64,000 nt of DNA from Platynereis dumerilii (taxonomy: Eukaryota; Annelida; Polychaeta; Phyllodocida; Nereididae): NCBI GenBank assembly GCA_026936325.1, contig JAPTHN010000006.1, positions 27,173,296 through 27,237,295 on the forward strand, given 5' to 3'. The notes beneath the pieces were generated by a model, which searched no databases, was not told the origin of the DNA, and saw nothing but the letters and a program-made list of their open reading frames with translations. Position numbers and translations under genes: made by a program. The stretch's first letter is position 1. Each line of letters opens with the position of its first letter. This document shows positions 23,233 through 36,138 of this stretch, one piece after another.

Positions 23233-24137
23233 TGCTATAGCTATTAATTGTACATGTATATATAATGAGGATAGAGACAAGGACGGATTATTAAAATGTA
23301 CATTATACAAATCATGCTTGACCATGAGTACAACACAGAATCCATTTAAACATCATTTTAGCCTCAGATTTTTACAACTGGTCAAATACTGTCAAAGTGC
23401 CTTTTTGCTTGAAAAAAACATTGTACTTTGGTAAAGTCACATGTACATGTTGAGGGTTGCATATGGATGTCATTAGAAATAGAAAAGGAGGGCATAAGGC
23501 TACTGCATTAGCAACTAATGTCCATGTATTTACTAGTGTATGCAATGTATATTTACAGTCATAGTGCTATAGACCAGACTAAAAGCAAACCTGGTGAAAG
23601 GAAGAGCTAGATGCCAGGTAATCGAACTGGTCTCAGTTTTTGGGCTAATTGCATTATTAGAGACCTGTCTGTCCATGCAACCAGAAGAGCCCTGCTACAT
23701 GCCTGGCTCCTTCTGAAGGCTTGCGAACAGGCTCTGTCAACTGGTGCCTTGGAAATTGCCTTGTTGGCCATGTTGCTTTCGTTGGTGTTATGTCCAAATT
23801 GTTCATTATCCAACCGGCATAAGTGCTATCTTTCTTTGATTGTTACTTTCTTTCTGTTGGTGTTGCATTGTCTCTGTTAAGAATAACTGCAGCTACACAT
23901 GCTACAGTTGATGCTAACAGTCATTGTTTTCTTGGAGTGGATATCACATTGAAAATTTGAATTATGCAATATTAAGGTATGAGTATCAGTATGTATTGTT
24001 CAGATTTAGATCTAAAATTAATTGTTATCTTCTGCAAAAAGTGAGATGACTCTGTCTCTCACAATACAGTTGACATCATACGAAGTTGATTGTACATTTG
24101 AGTCAGTTTGGCACCTCTCTTCCTGATTTTACAGCTA
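23233..24137. other. Unannotated stretch, no feature seen
   Basis: Two overlapping frames on opposite strands at 23.6-23.9 kb are mirror images of one another and show no domain. Otherwise this is plain AT-rich DNA. Confidence 0.4.
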
Positions 24138-25218
24138 CACTGTAAGAAATGACCGTGTTTTTTTGGCTAAAAGAACCGTAAATTTATTGTTATTTTACCA
24201 GTATTTTTTTATTACAGACTTTGTCTGGGAATTTACAGTTCTTTGTCAGTTACAAAATGGCTCCAAGATAAATTTACTGCAACATGTCATTTAACATTCA
24301 GTTCACGTTAATGAACAATTACTTGAACCGTTAATTAACTGGCAACTTGTAATATGCAGACACAACATTTGAATTGGCCAGACAATCAATACACCTGGTC
24401 AGATTAGGAACTATAAACAAGAGATTGCATGGACTTCAACCACGGAACATGTGGTGCCATCTATAACATATGCTTTACACAGCTGTTAATCAAACTTAAT
24501 TTATAACTTATCTGAAGGTAAGGGAACATCCTCATTCATATGATCTTAAAGATGCTGTCATTATGCAAAAGTTGTTATATTTATATATGACATTGACAAT
24601 TGTGTAAGTCTTATGATGTGATCTAAAGAATGACACTATTAAAACCAAAATAACCCAGGCGCAGTCTGCATCAATACCACATACTTCGATAATCTTGACA
24701 CCTGGCTCTCTTGGAAAATATCCATCAATTTTATGGTTTGTGAGCAAACGTGTGCGAATTATTTACTGGGTATAGTTGATGGACGTACTTCCCTGCTGTC
24801 GAGCAAGGCCGAGCCTGGAGTCAGTGGCTCTCTCACTCTCTCAGCTGATTCCAGCTTCGGTACATCCCCACAGCTATGCGACAGTTAAATCACATGCTTA
24901 GTCTGTTGTTTCACACTTGTGCAAAAAGTAAGAATAACACATACTATCCGTATTTTTACAGTAGATTATACAGTTCCTTGCCTTCATGTTTGACAGTTGA
25001 TATAACTGTAAAATACACTTTAAATAAACTGTTTTATATATGTACATTATACCGTAATATCACTTTGTTGAATCTGCAAAATTACAGTTCAATGTACCAA
25101 TCTGCATTTTACGGTTCATTGTCCTGTTCAGGTTTATTAGTACTTTTACAGTTCTTAGACCTGGAACAAAGTTGCCAGTTAATTTAGCTGTAAAATTTAA
25201 CGGGAATTTTTTGCAGTG
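24138..25218. mobile_element. 1.08-kb DNA transposon with CACTG ends
   Basis: The left end CACTGTAAGAAATGACCGT and the inverted right end CACTGCAAAAAATTCCCGT match at 14 or more positions, with TA adjoining each end (24,136-24,137 and 25,219-25,220). Many subterminal copies of TTTACAGTT or its inverse line both ends (for example near 24,233, 25,083 and 25,144). CACT(A/G)-type ends with dense subterminal repeats resemble EnSpm/CACTA elements, whose duplications are 2-4 bp; a TA-inserting family is the alternative. No transposase is present. Confidence 0.6.
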
Positions 25219-25481
25219 TATGAGTGTAAAAAATTCTTCTGAAGAAAATTCCTTTATTTCCTCTGAAAAGGGCTGAGTCTGACGTTGTTAGCACTTCCAA
25301 AAGTTGGTATTCCCTTGGGACCCTAAAGAGATTAGACTTCGTACCATGTTGGCTCTCATATCTGGTGCCTGCTGCCTGTGCATTTAAGACCACTACATCT
25401 TCATTACACACTGATTGGTTACCAGCCCAGCCATGCCCTTAGTTATCCACAGCTATTGCTGTCTGGAGTTCCTTTTGTTTT

Positions 25482-25612
25482 TACCTTCAGTGAATGAAGT
25501 TCGAAGAAGGTATTGTAATCCCTTCGGTAAACTGATGTCCGTCTGTCTGGCAGTCGGTCGGGCAGACGGTCAGGCAGTCAGGGCGGTCGGGAGGATGGAT
25601 AGTTTCCAGGCC
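25482..25612 (+). mobile_element. Outer-end fragment of the 36-42 kb foldback family
   Basis: It starts TTACCTTCAGTGAATGAAG and GTTCGAAGAAGGTATTGTAA, nearly as at 36,139. It continues through a CGGTCGGG-type run to GGATGGATAGTTTCCAGGCC, which matches the inverted right arm near 42,660. None of the ~160-bp repeats follow, so this is a terminal fragment. The overlapping 124-codon frame at 25,415-25,789 is an accident of this GC-rich repeat. Confidence 0.65.
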
Positions 25613-27948
25613 CCTTTACATGCCCCTATACTCTCCTCGCATGTCAAGTTGGTGAATGTTATAGATCATGTGCCCAGCAGACATGGTCTTGCAAATGAAA
25701 GGAGGATTTGGAAGGCTGAGAGAGAGGGAAAATCAAAAGGTGTTTTGAAAGTGAAAAGTAAAAAGAAGCCAGTCAAAGGGCTATTATAAACACTGAGGGA
25801 AGATCAACAGTCAAACCAACCTGTCATAGTCTTCATTTCCTTCCTTTCATTGGTGACTCAGGTCCTTCTCAATGTATTTCGCTTGTAATCTGCAAGACAT
25901 TCCCATTCTACAACGCGCTGGCATTTTGCTATCAGTGTGCTTGTTCTTGAAAACTATGTCAAAGACTGGCAATCATCCAACTGATGGATGACATGACATG
26001 ACAGTAATTGGGTGCATTATGGGGTGTGAGTGGCTGATTGGACCATGAACCACCCTGGTGTCAGCTTGTTGGCTGTTATTGAGTAGCATCTTAGTTGACT
26101 GCTAATGGGTTCCAAACGGACGTGAGGGGAGGCTTAACCACCCAGTATTGCCTACCATAGGCACAAGCAGGTAGTGTCTTCAGAGCATAGGTCCTGCACT
26201 AGGCTGCTGCAGAGTTGCTAGGGCTAAAGGGCCATGCATATTTTCCTGACCAAATTGGCTTCTTGCTCTTGTTCACGTCTATTGATGCTCATTTTGGTCA
26301 ATTCCTATGCAAGTCACTTGTTGAGCCTCTGTCTCCTGTGGATGCATCTTGGCTTAGTTTAGACACAGTGATGATAATAATTGCTTCCCATTTTCTTTTA
26401 TGCATTCTGAGTAAGTTATGGGTAAGTGAACCACCCTTCCCAAAGAAATAACATTGGGCTTGTATTTCACTTACCTTTCAAATACTTTGAACCATACGTA
26501 ACTCCAAGTATTCTTGCAAGATTGTAGAGCTTAGAACATTTCAGAACAAGAGCAGGTATACTGCTTCCATATCCCCCATGCCCTACACATCTACCTATAC
26601 CCACCAGAATTCCAATTTTAGTTATGCCAAATATTTCCACCAGGGGGACAATTGTGCATATATGTAAGGATGTGGAGACACCTGGGGGTGGAGTTTGCTT
26701 TTGAAAATAACATGGCTGCAGGCCAAAAGCACAGCAAAAAGTGTTTGGAATGTGGAAATGGTTATGATATTTATTGATTTATGGTCAGATTTGACAAGTT
26801 TAGGGGGGTCCTTGAATGTTGGGAAAGGATGAGCATTGTGCATGGTGTGGTGTTTGAGATATTTGATGGACGCCATGACATGGAGACTAAAAGTAAAATC
26901 CCCCATAGATAATTACTGTGAGTCTGTGAATGATCTGAGAAATGGTGTTGCTGTATGGTCACTGGTTTTGTTTGGAGAGACATTAAAGATGGAAGTAATG
27001 ATATGTGATGGAAATCCGCCAGTTTATGGTCACATTAATCATCCCAGGCTACACTACATTTAATAAAATAGAATTCTAGTTGGCCTTCGTCTTTGATTTA
27101 AGTCCCATGCATGTTCAAGAAATGAGTTCAGCTTCAACAAAATAAAAAAGATACTTGCTTTATACAATTTTCTTATTCACCATGCAGCAAATACATTGTG
27201 CATGACAACAATGGACATAAAAGAGCAACAGCTGCTACCAAGACTGCAGCTGAAATTTCATAACATTTTCAGACATTCCTTGTTATTTCATGACATTTAC
27301 ACCAATCTTGTTTCAAGGTAAAACTGGGGGTGAGATTATTGTGGATGTTTTTTCTTTAAAAAATTGTTGTTGTTATATTTTAATTTTTTATATAAGGCTT
27401 GTCATGATACTGTGGAATTGTGGAAATGTTATTGTGTAAATTATAAACCGAAGTCCTTCCTACTAGATACTTGTTGTTGGAATTAGGAGAATCTTGAACA
27501 TCAGTGTTGAGTGCTTGTTATATACCATTATAAGCTGAGGAGAATATAGTGATGGATTCGATCCTTTTGTCAGCCCAGGTGAATATATTGAAAAATAACA
27601 ATTTTGCAAAAAGTCATCCATTTCTGAAGCCTGTCATCCTCAAATGTTTGTACCTGGACCTGTCTGATTGAAATATTCTGGCTATGTATTTTGGCCATAT
27701 ATTGTTTCAGCATCTTAAAATAACTTATGTAAATGCTGAGAGTGCTTAATTTCAAATATTCGACTGTGCAAAATGCATTTCTTTTACACGCAAATTGCTC
27801 TCATGCCTGATTATTTGCCAAATATTGACATAGCCATTTCTCAAAATCTAGACGTTCTGGAGAAATTCTGATTTCAGATTTTGAATCAGCATGCTCGAAC
27901 AGACTGTACCTGTCCCTCTGATTCAAAGCCTCCACATTGTAGAGGGAC
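25613..27948. other. Unannotated stretch, no feature seen
   Basis: No repeats or recognisable coding. The several ~90-codon frames around 26.6-27.0 kb overlap on both strands and lack domain similarity. Confidence 0.4.
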
Positions 27949-27962
27949 AGTCAGAAATGGGA

Positions 27963-28212
27963 ATGCCATTATATAACGAATGCCATTTTGAACTTTGAAA
28001 GCCAAGTCAGCAATTTTCATAAGTCATCCACTTTCAAGAAGCCCTACAGTAGGCAAAACAGCTGAAAACAATTAAAGCCGGCAGCGTAGGGTGACTCCTC
28101 GCTACTTTCAGGGAGAATTTCATTCTCCCTGATTTAAATAATCAAAAAATTCATGGCTCTCCGGAGCTGCGCTATGTCCTAACGGACAGAAGAGCGTTAC
28201 AGAAGAAGAAGA
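27963..28212 (+). mobile_element. 250-bp retroposon (SINE-like) with exact 14-bp target duplication
   Basis: AGTCAGAAATGGGA occurs at 27,949-27,962 and again at 28,213-28,226. The 250 bp between end in (AGA)n. The 3' half contains a stem AGGGAGAATTTCATTCTCCCT-like pair (28,119-28,139) and a second stem around GTCCTAACGGAC before AGAGCGTTACAG and the tail. A long exact duplication plus a simple-repeat tail is the signature of target-primed reverse transcription. The body carries no protein frame. No tRNA promoter box was clear at its 5' end, so it may be a 5'-truncated SINE or a LINE 3' end. Confidence 0.75.
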
Positions 28213-28841
28213 AGTCAGAAATGGGAGGTCAGCTGAAACAAAACTAAAATCAGTGAGCCTGCCCAAGCCAAGTCAAGACTGATGGTAAGATTCTGAACTC
28301 TAAACAGAACGAAGAGTGAGATCGAGGATCCTATTGAGGACCTCAGGGGGCTGCTCCACATCTTCCTGTTGTTGCGATATCTCCCATAGTCCACAGGGGA
28401 TCTGGAGGAGATGAGACTTGGATTTTCGAATTGGAATTGCGTGGCAAGACTACTGCATCGAATGAAGAAAGGGCACCCTGCGGAAATCTCTCCCTTCTGC
28501 AAGCATAGACACCGAGTGCCCGTTTCAAGCCAGGCCAGGGAGAGGTACTAGACGCAGGGTGTTCTTGCTTGATCTTAGTTGTGTGGATGGTGTACTTGAG
28601 GGAGCATCGTGGAGGCAGGCAGGCACTGGAAGGAGGATATCTGAAAAGAGTAGAGTTAGAGTGTGAGAAACATGTATGTAAGAATGTGACTAACCACAAA
28701 TGAGAAGCATCCATGCCGGCTATAAAGCCGCCATGAGTGCCACTCAGGAGTGGTCTGAGGAGAGGAGAGGCTCAGGACTGCAGCTGGATGTTGTAGCTGA
28801 AAAGTGGAGTTAGAGAGAAGAGAGTTGGCTTGACCGCAGGA

Positions 28842-29080
28842 GAATGTGGCTGAGTGGCGTAAGGCGCTTCGAATGTGGCCGAGTGGCGTAAGGCGCTTCG
28901 AATGTGGCCGAGTGGCAGAGCTTGTGCTTGAAGACCTTATGCTTGGAGTATTCTCTGAAAGGGAATGGGAAGAAGCAGGTTATTGAATGATTTGTTTTTG
29001 TTTGTGTTTTATGCCTCTGCAGCACCTTAGTGGGCTATATCGAGGAAGGCGATCGCCGTATGATGATGAGATGAGAAGAC
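28842..29080 (+). mobile_element. tRNA-derived SINE-like element with a tandemly repeated A-box head
   Basis: The 29-bp unit beginning GAATGTGGC(T/C)GAGTGGCG and continuing TAAGGCGCTTC is present twice, at about 28,844 and 28,873. A third partial unit follows, running into GGCAGAGCTTGTGCTTG. GTGGCCGAGTGG-TAAGGCG closely resembles the 5' part of tRNA-Leu or tRNA-Ser, including the pol III A box. No good B box follows. Further right, GCAGCACCTTAGTGGGCTATAT and a GATGATGAGATGAG tail look like a SINE/LINE 3' end. The right boundary is approximate. Confidence 0.6.
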
Positions 29081-29652
29081 TGTGAGTCTGGCACATACCC
29101 TATTAATTCAGGGATGCCCAGGGTCTTTCAGTTGCCCCACCATAGAATACTGGATACCACCCGAACTCTAAACAGGGGAAATCTAAATGGGAAGCTTGGT
29201 AGTTCTTATCAAAATCACACATCATACATTTTGACACAAAATAGCTCTCTTAAAATCGTTGTAAACAGGCTTTTACTATGTCAAAAAACTCAAAGTAATG
29301 ATATGAAGTTGTGTATCTGGTATGTATCCCAAATGTAGCAAGATAAAATTTGATTTATTGCTTTTAATAGATGAAAGTTGGTGACTTTATTAAAGCCTGT
29401 GTAGAGGTACAGGTATAGATGGCGCCACATGTGGCACAAATGAAACAAATAACTGTCATATGTCGTCTGCTAATATTCAAACTTATAACTGCCTCATACA
29501 AGTGGCTATAGTCTGTTTGTCCAAATAGAAGGAATAATTGGATGCTATGTATCATTATGAAGTGTCCCAGTGGACTCACTTTTTATCTCCCCCCCTATGA
29601 TTCTAATTCATGTTGAATTCTCCCAGACTGCAAGCTGTGCTTGCAACTCATC

Positions 29653-29850
29653 CTAGGGAGCATACTGTGTTTCATTACAGGGATCATCCAATTAATCTAA
29701 TAATTTTTAATTGTTGTGAAATTGATAAGGGGATGTTGAAAGATCTTTCCCAAGGGAGCATACTGTATTTCATAAAAGGGAGCATTCAGTTATTTAAATG
29801 ATTTTAATTGTTTTGGTAATAAATAAGGGGATGGGGAAAGAAGCAGTCTA
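29653..29850 (+). repeat. Two-copy tandem duplication, ~100 bp
   Basis: AGGGAGCATACTGT(G/A)TTTCAT at 29,653 recurs at 29,753. Both copies continue through TTTTAATTGTT and end in AAGGGGATG. Similarity is around 75-80%. No further units were seen. Confidence 0.7.
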
Positions 29851-32800
29851 GTTCCAGACTGATGCTCGAATTAGGTTCATAGAGGTATATTTCCTCATGT
29901 AGCAGACGGAAATGTTTTTTATCAGTACTTTAGGCCTTCCTTGTTGAATAAATCATTAATCCGTGAGTAAATATGGTCAAGGTAAAATGCCCTTTCAAGC
30001 GCCTTTCACATCATGTTCATGGTGCATAAATGCACAACATACTGCCCTATTGTTCCCTTTACCTAGCTTCTACTCCCAGGATATAAGTCTACGCCTGCAA
30101 ATATTTGGCTTCATACAGTAGTTTACTATATACTCTTTTCTCTCAGTCTCTTCCCTGCAAACTTGCTTGATGTTTATGGCTCAGTATTGTCAAATTCAAC
30201 ATGATAACTCCCTGTCTGTACAACTCTTTCTTGGAAGCAATGCCATTTACATTATTTTACTATTTATTTACCCTGTCAGGTTATCTCATGCAGAGGTTGA
30301 TTTTTATGCAGATTTATTGGGAGACTGAGTTTGGAAGCTAATGGACAAACCTGATCCTTGTGCCCATACATTGATGCGGCTCTTGTTCTCATATTTTAAT
30401 ACAATTTCCATTTCTGCTCCTTTCTGACTGCTTCCGATTAATATTTGGCTCGAACACTGTGTGTTTTAGTAACAGGTGCTTGTCAATCTATATCCATCAG
30501 ATTGCAACACTATTTGCTCTTTCCCTGCCCTGCGTGGGCTAGTTTCCTCAAGAACATTGTTAGTTGGCATCTCTATCTGCTTACTGTACAGCAGATTCAT
30601 TTTTCTGAGAGGACACTTTTGCCTATACTGTCACCAAAAATCATATTGAACATTCGCAAACTCCGTTAATGTCGAAGCCTATCAAAAACAGCTATTACAC
30701 AACTACTCATGTATTTGTTTAAATGACGTCTGGTTGACCGTACTTGAAATTGATACGTAAAATCGGGATTATATTTGCCCAAATTTTCAGCTTCATATTA
30801 AAGCATGTTGTAATGAGTGAGTGATGTCATGTTCTCAGCTTGTTGTCATTTCTTGGCAATCTTTCAATTACTGGCTTATAGTACCTTGTTCCTTAATGCA
30901 AATTGTACCTTCTGTGTTAACTGCAACAGTTGCAAGATGCTTGACAAAATTCTGTTTTGTCTGGATTCTATTCTGATGAAACTCTCAAAAGCTTATTGTT
31001 TATAAAAATGTGAGTTGGGCAACAACAAAAGTATTCATTATCATTGATCTTTGGAAGTAGACGTTTTTTTGGATCACACCATTATTGCTATAGTGCCAAA
31101 ATGCCAATGCTTATGTCATGCATTGATCATTGGTAAAAATTATCATCATCATATAGAGCCCACATACTACAATGATCGTATCACAGTTTTCTGGATAACA
31201 CTGTAGCTGTAATAATTCTGTATATGTATATATATTCAATTTGACACTGAACCTTTAGTGATTCTAATCTACCAGCATTTGTTTAGTCGCTGTATCAAAT
31301 ATAACTCAATCTCTGTGTAGCTATTGGTTTTCCATTCTGTATAATGTTATTTATTTCAGTTTTGTGACTTGGCTTGAAATGCAATGGTTTTTTATGGATC
31401 TCCCAGAAACTGAATATTTAGCTGGCATTTTCCTCCTGACATTTAATGCAATGGCAAGAGATGACATTTCTGGATCAGGTGAGTTGTCCTCAAGCTTTTA
31501 GTCTGACATATCGCATGCCAATCACATATGTTGGCATTTGGTGCGGGTTTATGCAACAAAAAATATATTCGTTAGGAATAGAATGTGTCTCTCTCCTATG
31601 AGTTTCCCTTGAAGGGAATTTGTTCAATAGATAATAAAAGAAACAATATACATGACTCCACAGTCCACAAGCTGGTGCAAGGATGTAGGCTTTAATTTTT
31701 GTATTTTTAATTGTGCAGTCGTTTGTCTGCATGCATGAAGGAAAAAACATAAAAATCTTTAGAAATTGAGTGTGAAGTTGGGAAGTGATGGTACCACTAT
31801 AGGCAGATGCTTCAAAGTAATGCGTTGAACTGGAGGGCGGCCTTTAAAGGAGGTTCTAAAGTGGGTGTAGAGCCTAGAGGGAGAGGCGATGAGGGCGGGA
31901 AGGCAGACACATCGTCATCATCTGCCTGTGGGCCCTGCATCAAACATGCCATCCGATCAAGTGCTGCTATCAAAGAGCTTCTCTTCCCACCTTCCTCTGG
32001 CCAATGCGATACCTGTCAGGATTACAGAAGATTGGCTTGAGCAGACCACTTCTTTTCACTTAAGATATTATTTTAATCTCCTTACTCCTAAGTTACGGTT
32101 CTTCAGTTTTGAGGGGAGAACACTCTTACAGAGTGATCGGACACTATGCTTGTGGCTGAAAAAGTGAGAAATGGCATCAGACTTAGGCACTGCTGGAGTT
32201 TCTTTCCTCTTCTTAGTCCCATCATCTTATCACATCTCTTCTTTCCTTCTCAACTTCTTCACTCAGACTTCCTGGTGTCATCTTTTTGTCACCTTTGATA
32301 CTTCAAGTGGAATAAATCGCAATCTCAGTCACTCTGCTTGTAATCGCCTATCAATTTAGAAACTAGTGGAAGTTGAGTTTTTTGCTGGCTAGCTAAATAC
32401 AATTTAGACTGATTTACATATCGTTTTAAATGCTTTGAAAAGTGGATGTGCCATTTATCCCAACCATGACTGACTTTTTAAGTGCAAGTTGTTTTTTTTC
32501 CTAAAGATTCAAAGGTCTTGCAATGCCAAGCTAATTGCTGTGAAAGACAAAACTTTCTTCCGTCACATATTGACTATGCAAATTGTATGCTACAGGCACA
32601 TTATCTCTTGCAAAACATCCTTATGATTTCCATTCTTGCTGAGAATTGATCAATTGAAAGTGTAAGAATTACATTATCTACAGTGTTTTCCGACTGCAAC
32701 CAAGATAATTATTCAGCTGATGGCTATATATGCTCTATAGTCTGTACGTGCAGATGCCTTCCTCATTATTTATCTGTCAATAAATGAATCTGGTACCGAT

Positions 32801-33749
32801 TGCCTGTTTTAGATTTTTCCAAATTGTTATGGTGCTTAATATTATTATCAACTATGTTTTACAAGATTGTTTTTGAATTGCCTATTTTAGGTTGATTGAC
32901 TAGGAAAATGATCTGTGTGCATTGGTGGAATGTTTGAGTAGTTCACTTCTCTTTGAGTTCCCTCTTAGCAGCGTAAACACAGACAGATGGCACTGTGTGT
33001 TGGACATGACATTGTGGTCCGTAAGATTATTGCATTACTCTAAGAGACGTCAGCATACCACAATGTTTTTATGTACCATGACGATGTATTTCTTTTTTTC
33101 TTTTTTTTAGTGGTCAATAAATTGAAATTGAGTACTCCTTTAGAGAGCATGTAACGTATATTCTTGAGATGCTACTTCATGAACATGAATCTTGTGGTCT
33201 GTGGGGGCCGATTAACCTTCCGGACTTGGTTTAGACTATGGGTCTGGGCCAGCTATGTTCAGACAGATGATTTGGGAAGATTTTTAGCAGAAGAACTCTG
33301 GTTTCGTTGGGGTTTAGAAAACTTAATTCTTGATTGCACCAAAAATATTTGGAATGGAACTAATGACAGAAATAGTTGCAGTTTCTATAACGAAACTAGT
33401 GAAGTTATCATTTTGAAGCTAACTCCTAGCTCATTACTTGTAACAGAACCAATGTGCCTGGTTTCGGAAATGCTGTCTGTTCCAGCAATGGGTTTTATGG
33501 GGATGACAGCTTTCAATTTCCAAAACAACTTTTTAGAGCAGTGAATAATATCCCAACATGATGGTTGTGTTGATGCAAGCAAGCATGCATGTTGACAGAA
33601 GGCAAGGCAACAGTTGTCTCTACGTTGCCCGTCTGATTGCATGGAATTGTGTCTATTGAATGTATCCCCCAGAACCCTGTTTATGTGTAATGAACCAATG
33701 CCCAATGGTCCACCAAGCTGTGCATTGTTTTTGCAAGGAGACTTCTTTT
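29851..33749. other. Unannotated stretch, no feature seen
   Basis: About 3.9 kb without repeats or recognised coding. A somewhat GC-richer patch at 31.83-32.03 kb and a 126-codon frame at 33,164-33,544 were examined. Neither shows a known domain or convincing splice sites at both sides. Confidence 0.4.
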
Positions 33750-34050
33750 CATGAAGTCCACGCGTGACGGAATGATGCTAAGAGTTTTTTACTCTATAAG
33801 TCTCAGTTTAATCACTCTAAACTACATGTAAGAGTGTCTCAGCAATCAGGGATCCATTACCAGCGTGACGGAATGAATGCCGAGGCACCTTGAGTTTGAA
33901 AATTGAGCAATGGGTTATTTTTGCAGTTTGAATTGTTCTCATCACTGTCAAATAAATAGAAACCAAAATTTAGTACCAAGAATGATTAAACTGAGACTTA
34001 TAGACCAAAAAACTGCAAGAAACTGCAGTTCATTTTAAGTGGACTTCATG
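33750..34050. mobile_element. 301-bp foldback MITE
   Basis: The ends CATGAAGTCCAC and GTGGACTTCATG are exact inverted copies. A second exact 22-bp inverted pair lies inside (33,793-33,814 and 33,983-34,004; core CTATAAGTCTCAGTTTAA). TTTT adjoins both ends and could be a target duplication. A 14-bp direct repeat GCGTGACGGAATGA occurs at 33,762 and 33,863. There is no coding and the superfamily is unresolved. Confidence 0.65.
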
Positions 34051-36138
34051 TTTTGGTCTCTACACTCTACAGTATGTGGAGCTCAATTAAACATTTCACC
34101 GTTTCACTGCAACACTGTGGAGTCTTAAGAGCAGCTTTACGAGATCTTTAAATGTGCTGTATACAGCACTTGGCATGGCATTTTTATAGCTGTTTGGTAT
34201 GACACACGGTATTTATCCACCTTTCACTGCCTTTGGCCCAGTGGTGGTCTTTGTTAATTGTCTCTTTTGAAAATGCAGACAGGTTTAGCTGAGTATTAAA
34301 TATCACTTGGGTGCTTGGTTGCTCTTCTATTGGCTCTATGTTTACAACCTTCAAAGTAATTGACACAAATGGACATGAAATGGAACTCTATACTTTGGCT
34401 GTTAGTGTCTCTTCATTCGGTAGCCCCTTGCCTTGTCTCTTCGTTACATAGACTTCAGTTGTATGATAAACCAACTCGATTTAAGGCTTTCTTGACTATG
34501 AATCAGGAATTGTCGAAGCAGGATTGTTTAAAGCTTCACTGTTTTCTTTCAAATATTGATGATGATTTATTTTTCAACCACTTCAAATTACAGCTCCAAG
34601 ATAAGTAGCTGGTGATTAACTGCAGGTCTGCATTTTATAAAGTTAACTTCTAATCCAGTTGCCAGGGCCAGCAATGGACTGTTTCTTCGTGTATCTTATG
34701 ATGTTGTGGGCATAAATATAAAAACTTTTATACATACAGGAAATAAAACCGTTTCACCTGCCCTTGGTATCTAAGGTAAATCTGGTAAGTTACAGGTGAT
34801 TTAATTAGCAAACTTGCCGCTAAATACACACAATTTTTGGTTATTCTGGTTGGATCAGGGACAGCAGAAGGCCACACATAGAATAAATCAAACATAGGAA
34901 GTACTTAATTAGCACTGATTTCTCACCAACAAGTGTGAATGACAAGAATCATGTGGTAACTAAAAAAGAGCATATGATGTTTTCAAAAAGTTTCTATTGC
35001 TTCCAGTTTAAAAGTAGTACCACCTTACCACCTTAAAGATGAAGTCCTTTTGTGTTTTTGTTGACACTTGCAATTCTCTCAGAAAATAAGTATTAAATGA
35101 GATAAGAATGATCTTTACGTCCACCAACCTCATGAACTGGACATATAATATTAGGACCATTGAGATAGTTGTCGGTAACTTACTAAAGACAAATATTGGA
35201 GATTTCACTGTCTGTGTGGTGTAAACACATGGTGATGTGCTTATGCATATCCGCAATCATAAGTCTGGGTTTAAAATCTTAATTATCTCATTTATCATTA
35301 TTAGTTGGATTAGAACAACATGTCAGTCAGGTAGAGGAGAAGGTTGGGTTCGGGTAAGCCAGTTTAATATTTGACAATAGACCTTGGAACAACAAATACT
35401 TTTATTGAAAAGATTTTTTGTCGCATTGAGGGACATCTCTGGAGTCTGGAGTTCTCCTGCCACATGAAATATGTGCCCAATGGGCAGAAATATTCTTTGC
35501 AATTGGGCAGAAGAGCTTGATGGATATGCTAATTCCTACGGCGTTTTTCGGGTAGTGCATGGCAAGAGGATGTTTGATTGCTTGTTGATGAAATTAAGTT
35601 TTAATATGGCATGCTTTGTGCTTTGTGATTAGTTTCCTTATAATAAATGCCAGTTAGATGCTACTCTACCAGCTTGCTCAACTCAAGCGTGGTACAATAC
35701 ACACATTTCTGGGTGGATTGGTTGCCTATGGATATTATTAAATAGCAACATAACGTCATGATTGCTTCAGACCGCCACGCAGTTGTAACGTTATGATTTT
35801 CTACATTTTGTTTCAAACAGCACAACTGCCAGTAATTTACCATTTAAACAAGATCTAGTGCAGCTAGAAGCATAATTATTTTTTGATTGGATGAAGTAAG
35901 ATCTACATAGTATTTCAAAGTTTGAGCTTGTCAACTTTATCCAAAAATTCTAGGTTGTTTTCTCTCAACTGTGTCTAAAATTGTCTTATTTCTTTAAATT
36001 GACATTGGCTCAGTCATGGTACTGCAGTAAAAAAATGACTTGGCGAAAACTTTTTATTTTTTTGCCATTTGTTGGAAAGTTCTTGTTTATGCTATATATG
36101 CAAATTTTTTGAAAAATCTATCTAATTGTTTCTTTTTA
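34051..36138. other. Unannotated stretch, no feature seen
   Basis: AT-rich DNA with short chance frames. Nothing repeat-like was noted except the 28-bp sequence at 36,099-36,126 that recurs at 41,771-41,799 (see findings). Confidence 0.4.

Noticed and set aside
25415-25789. 124-codon plus-strand frame
   Set aside because: Overlaps the GC-rich end fragment of the foldback family; the coding look comes from the repeat.
33164-33544. 126-codon plus-strand frame
   Set aside because: No domain, overlaps a minus-strand frame of similar length, no convincing splice sites.
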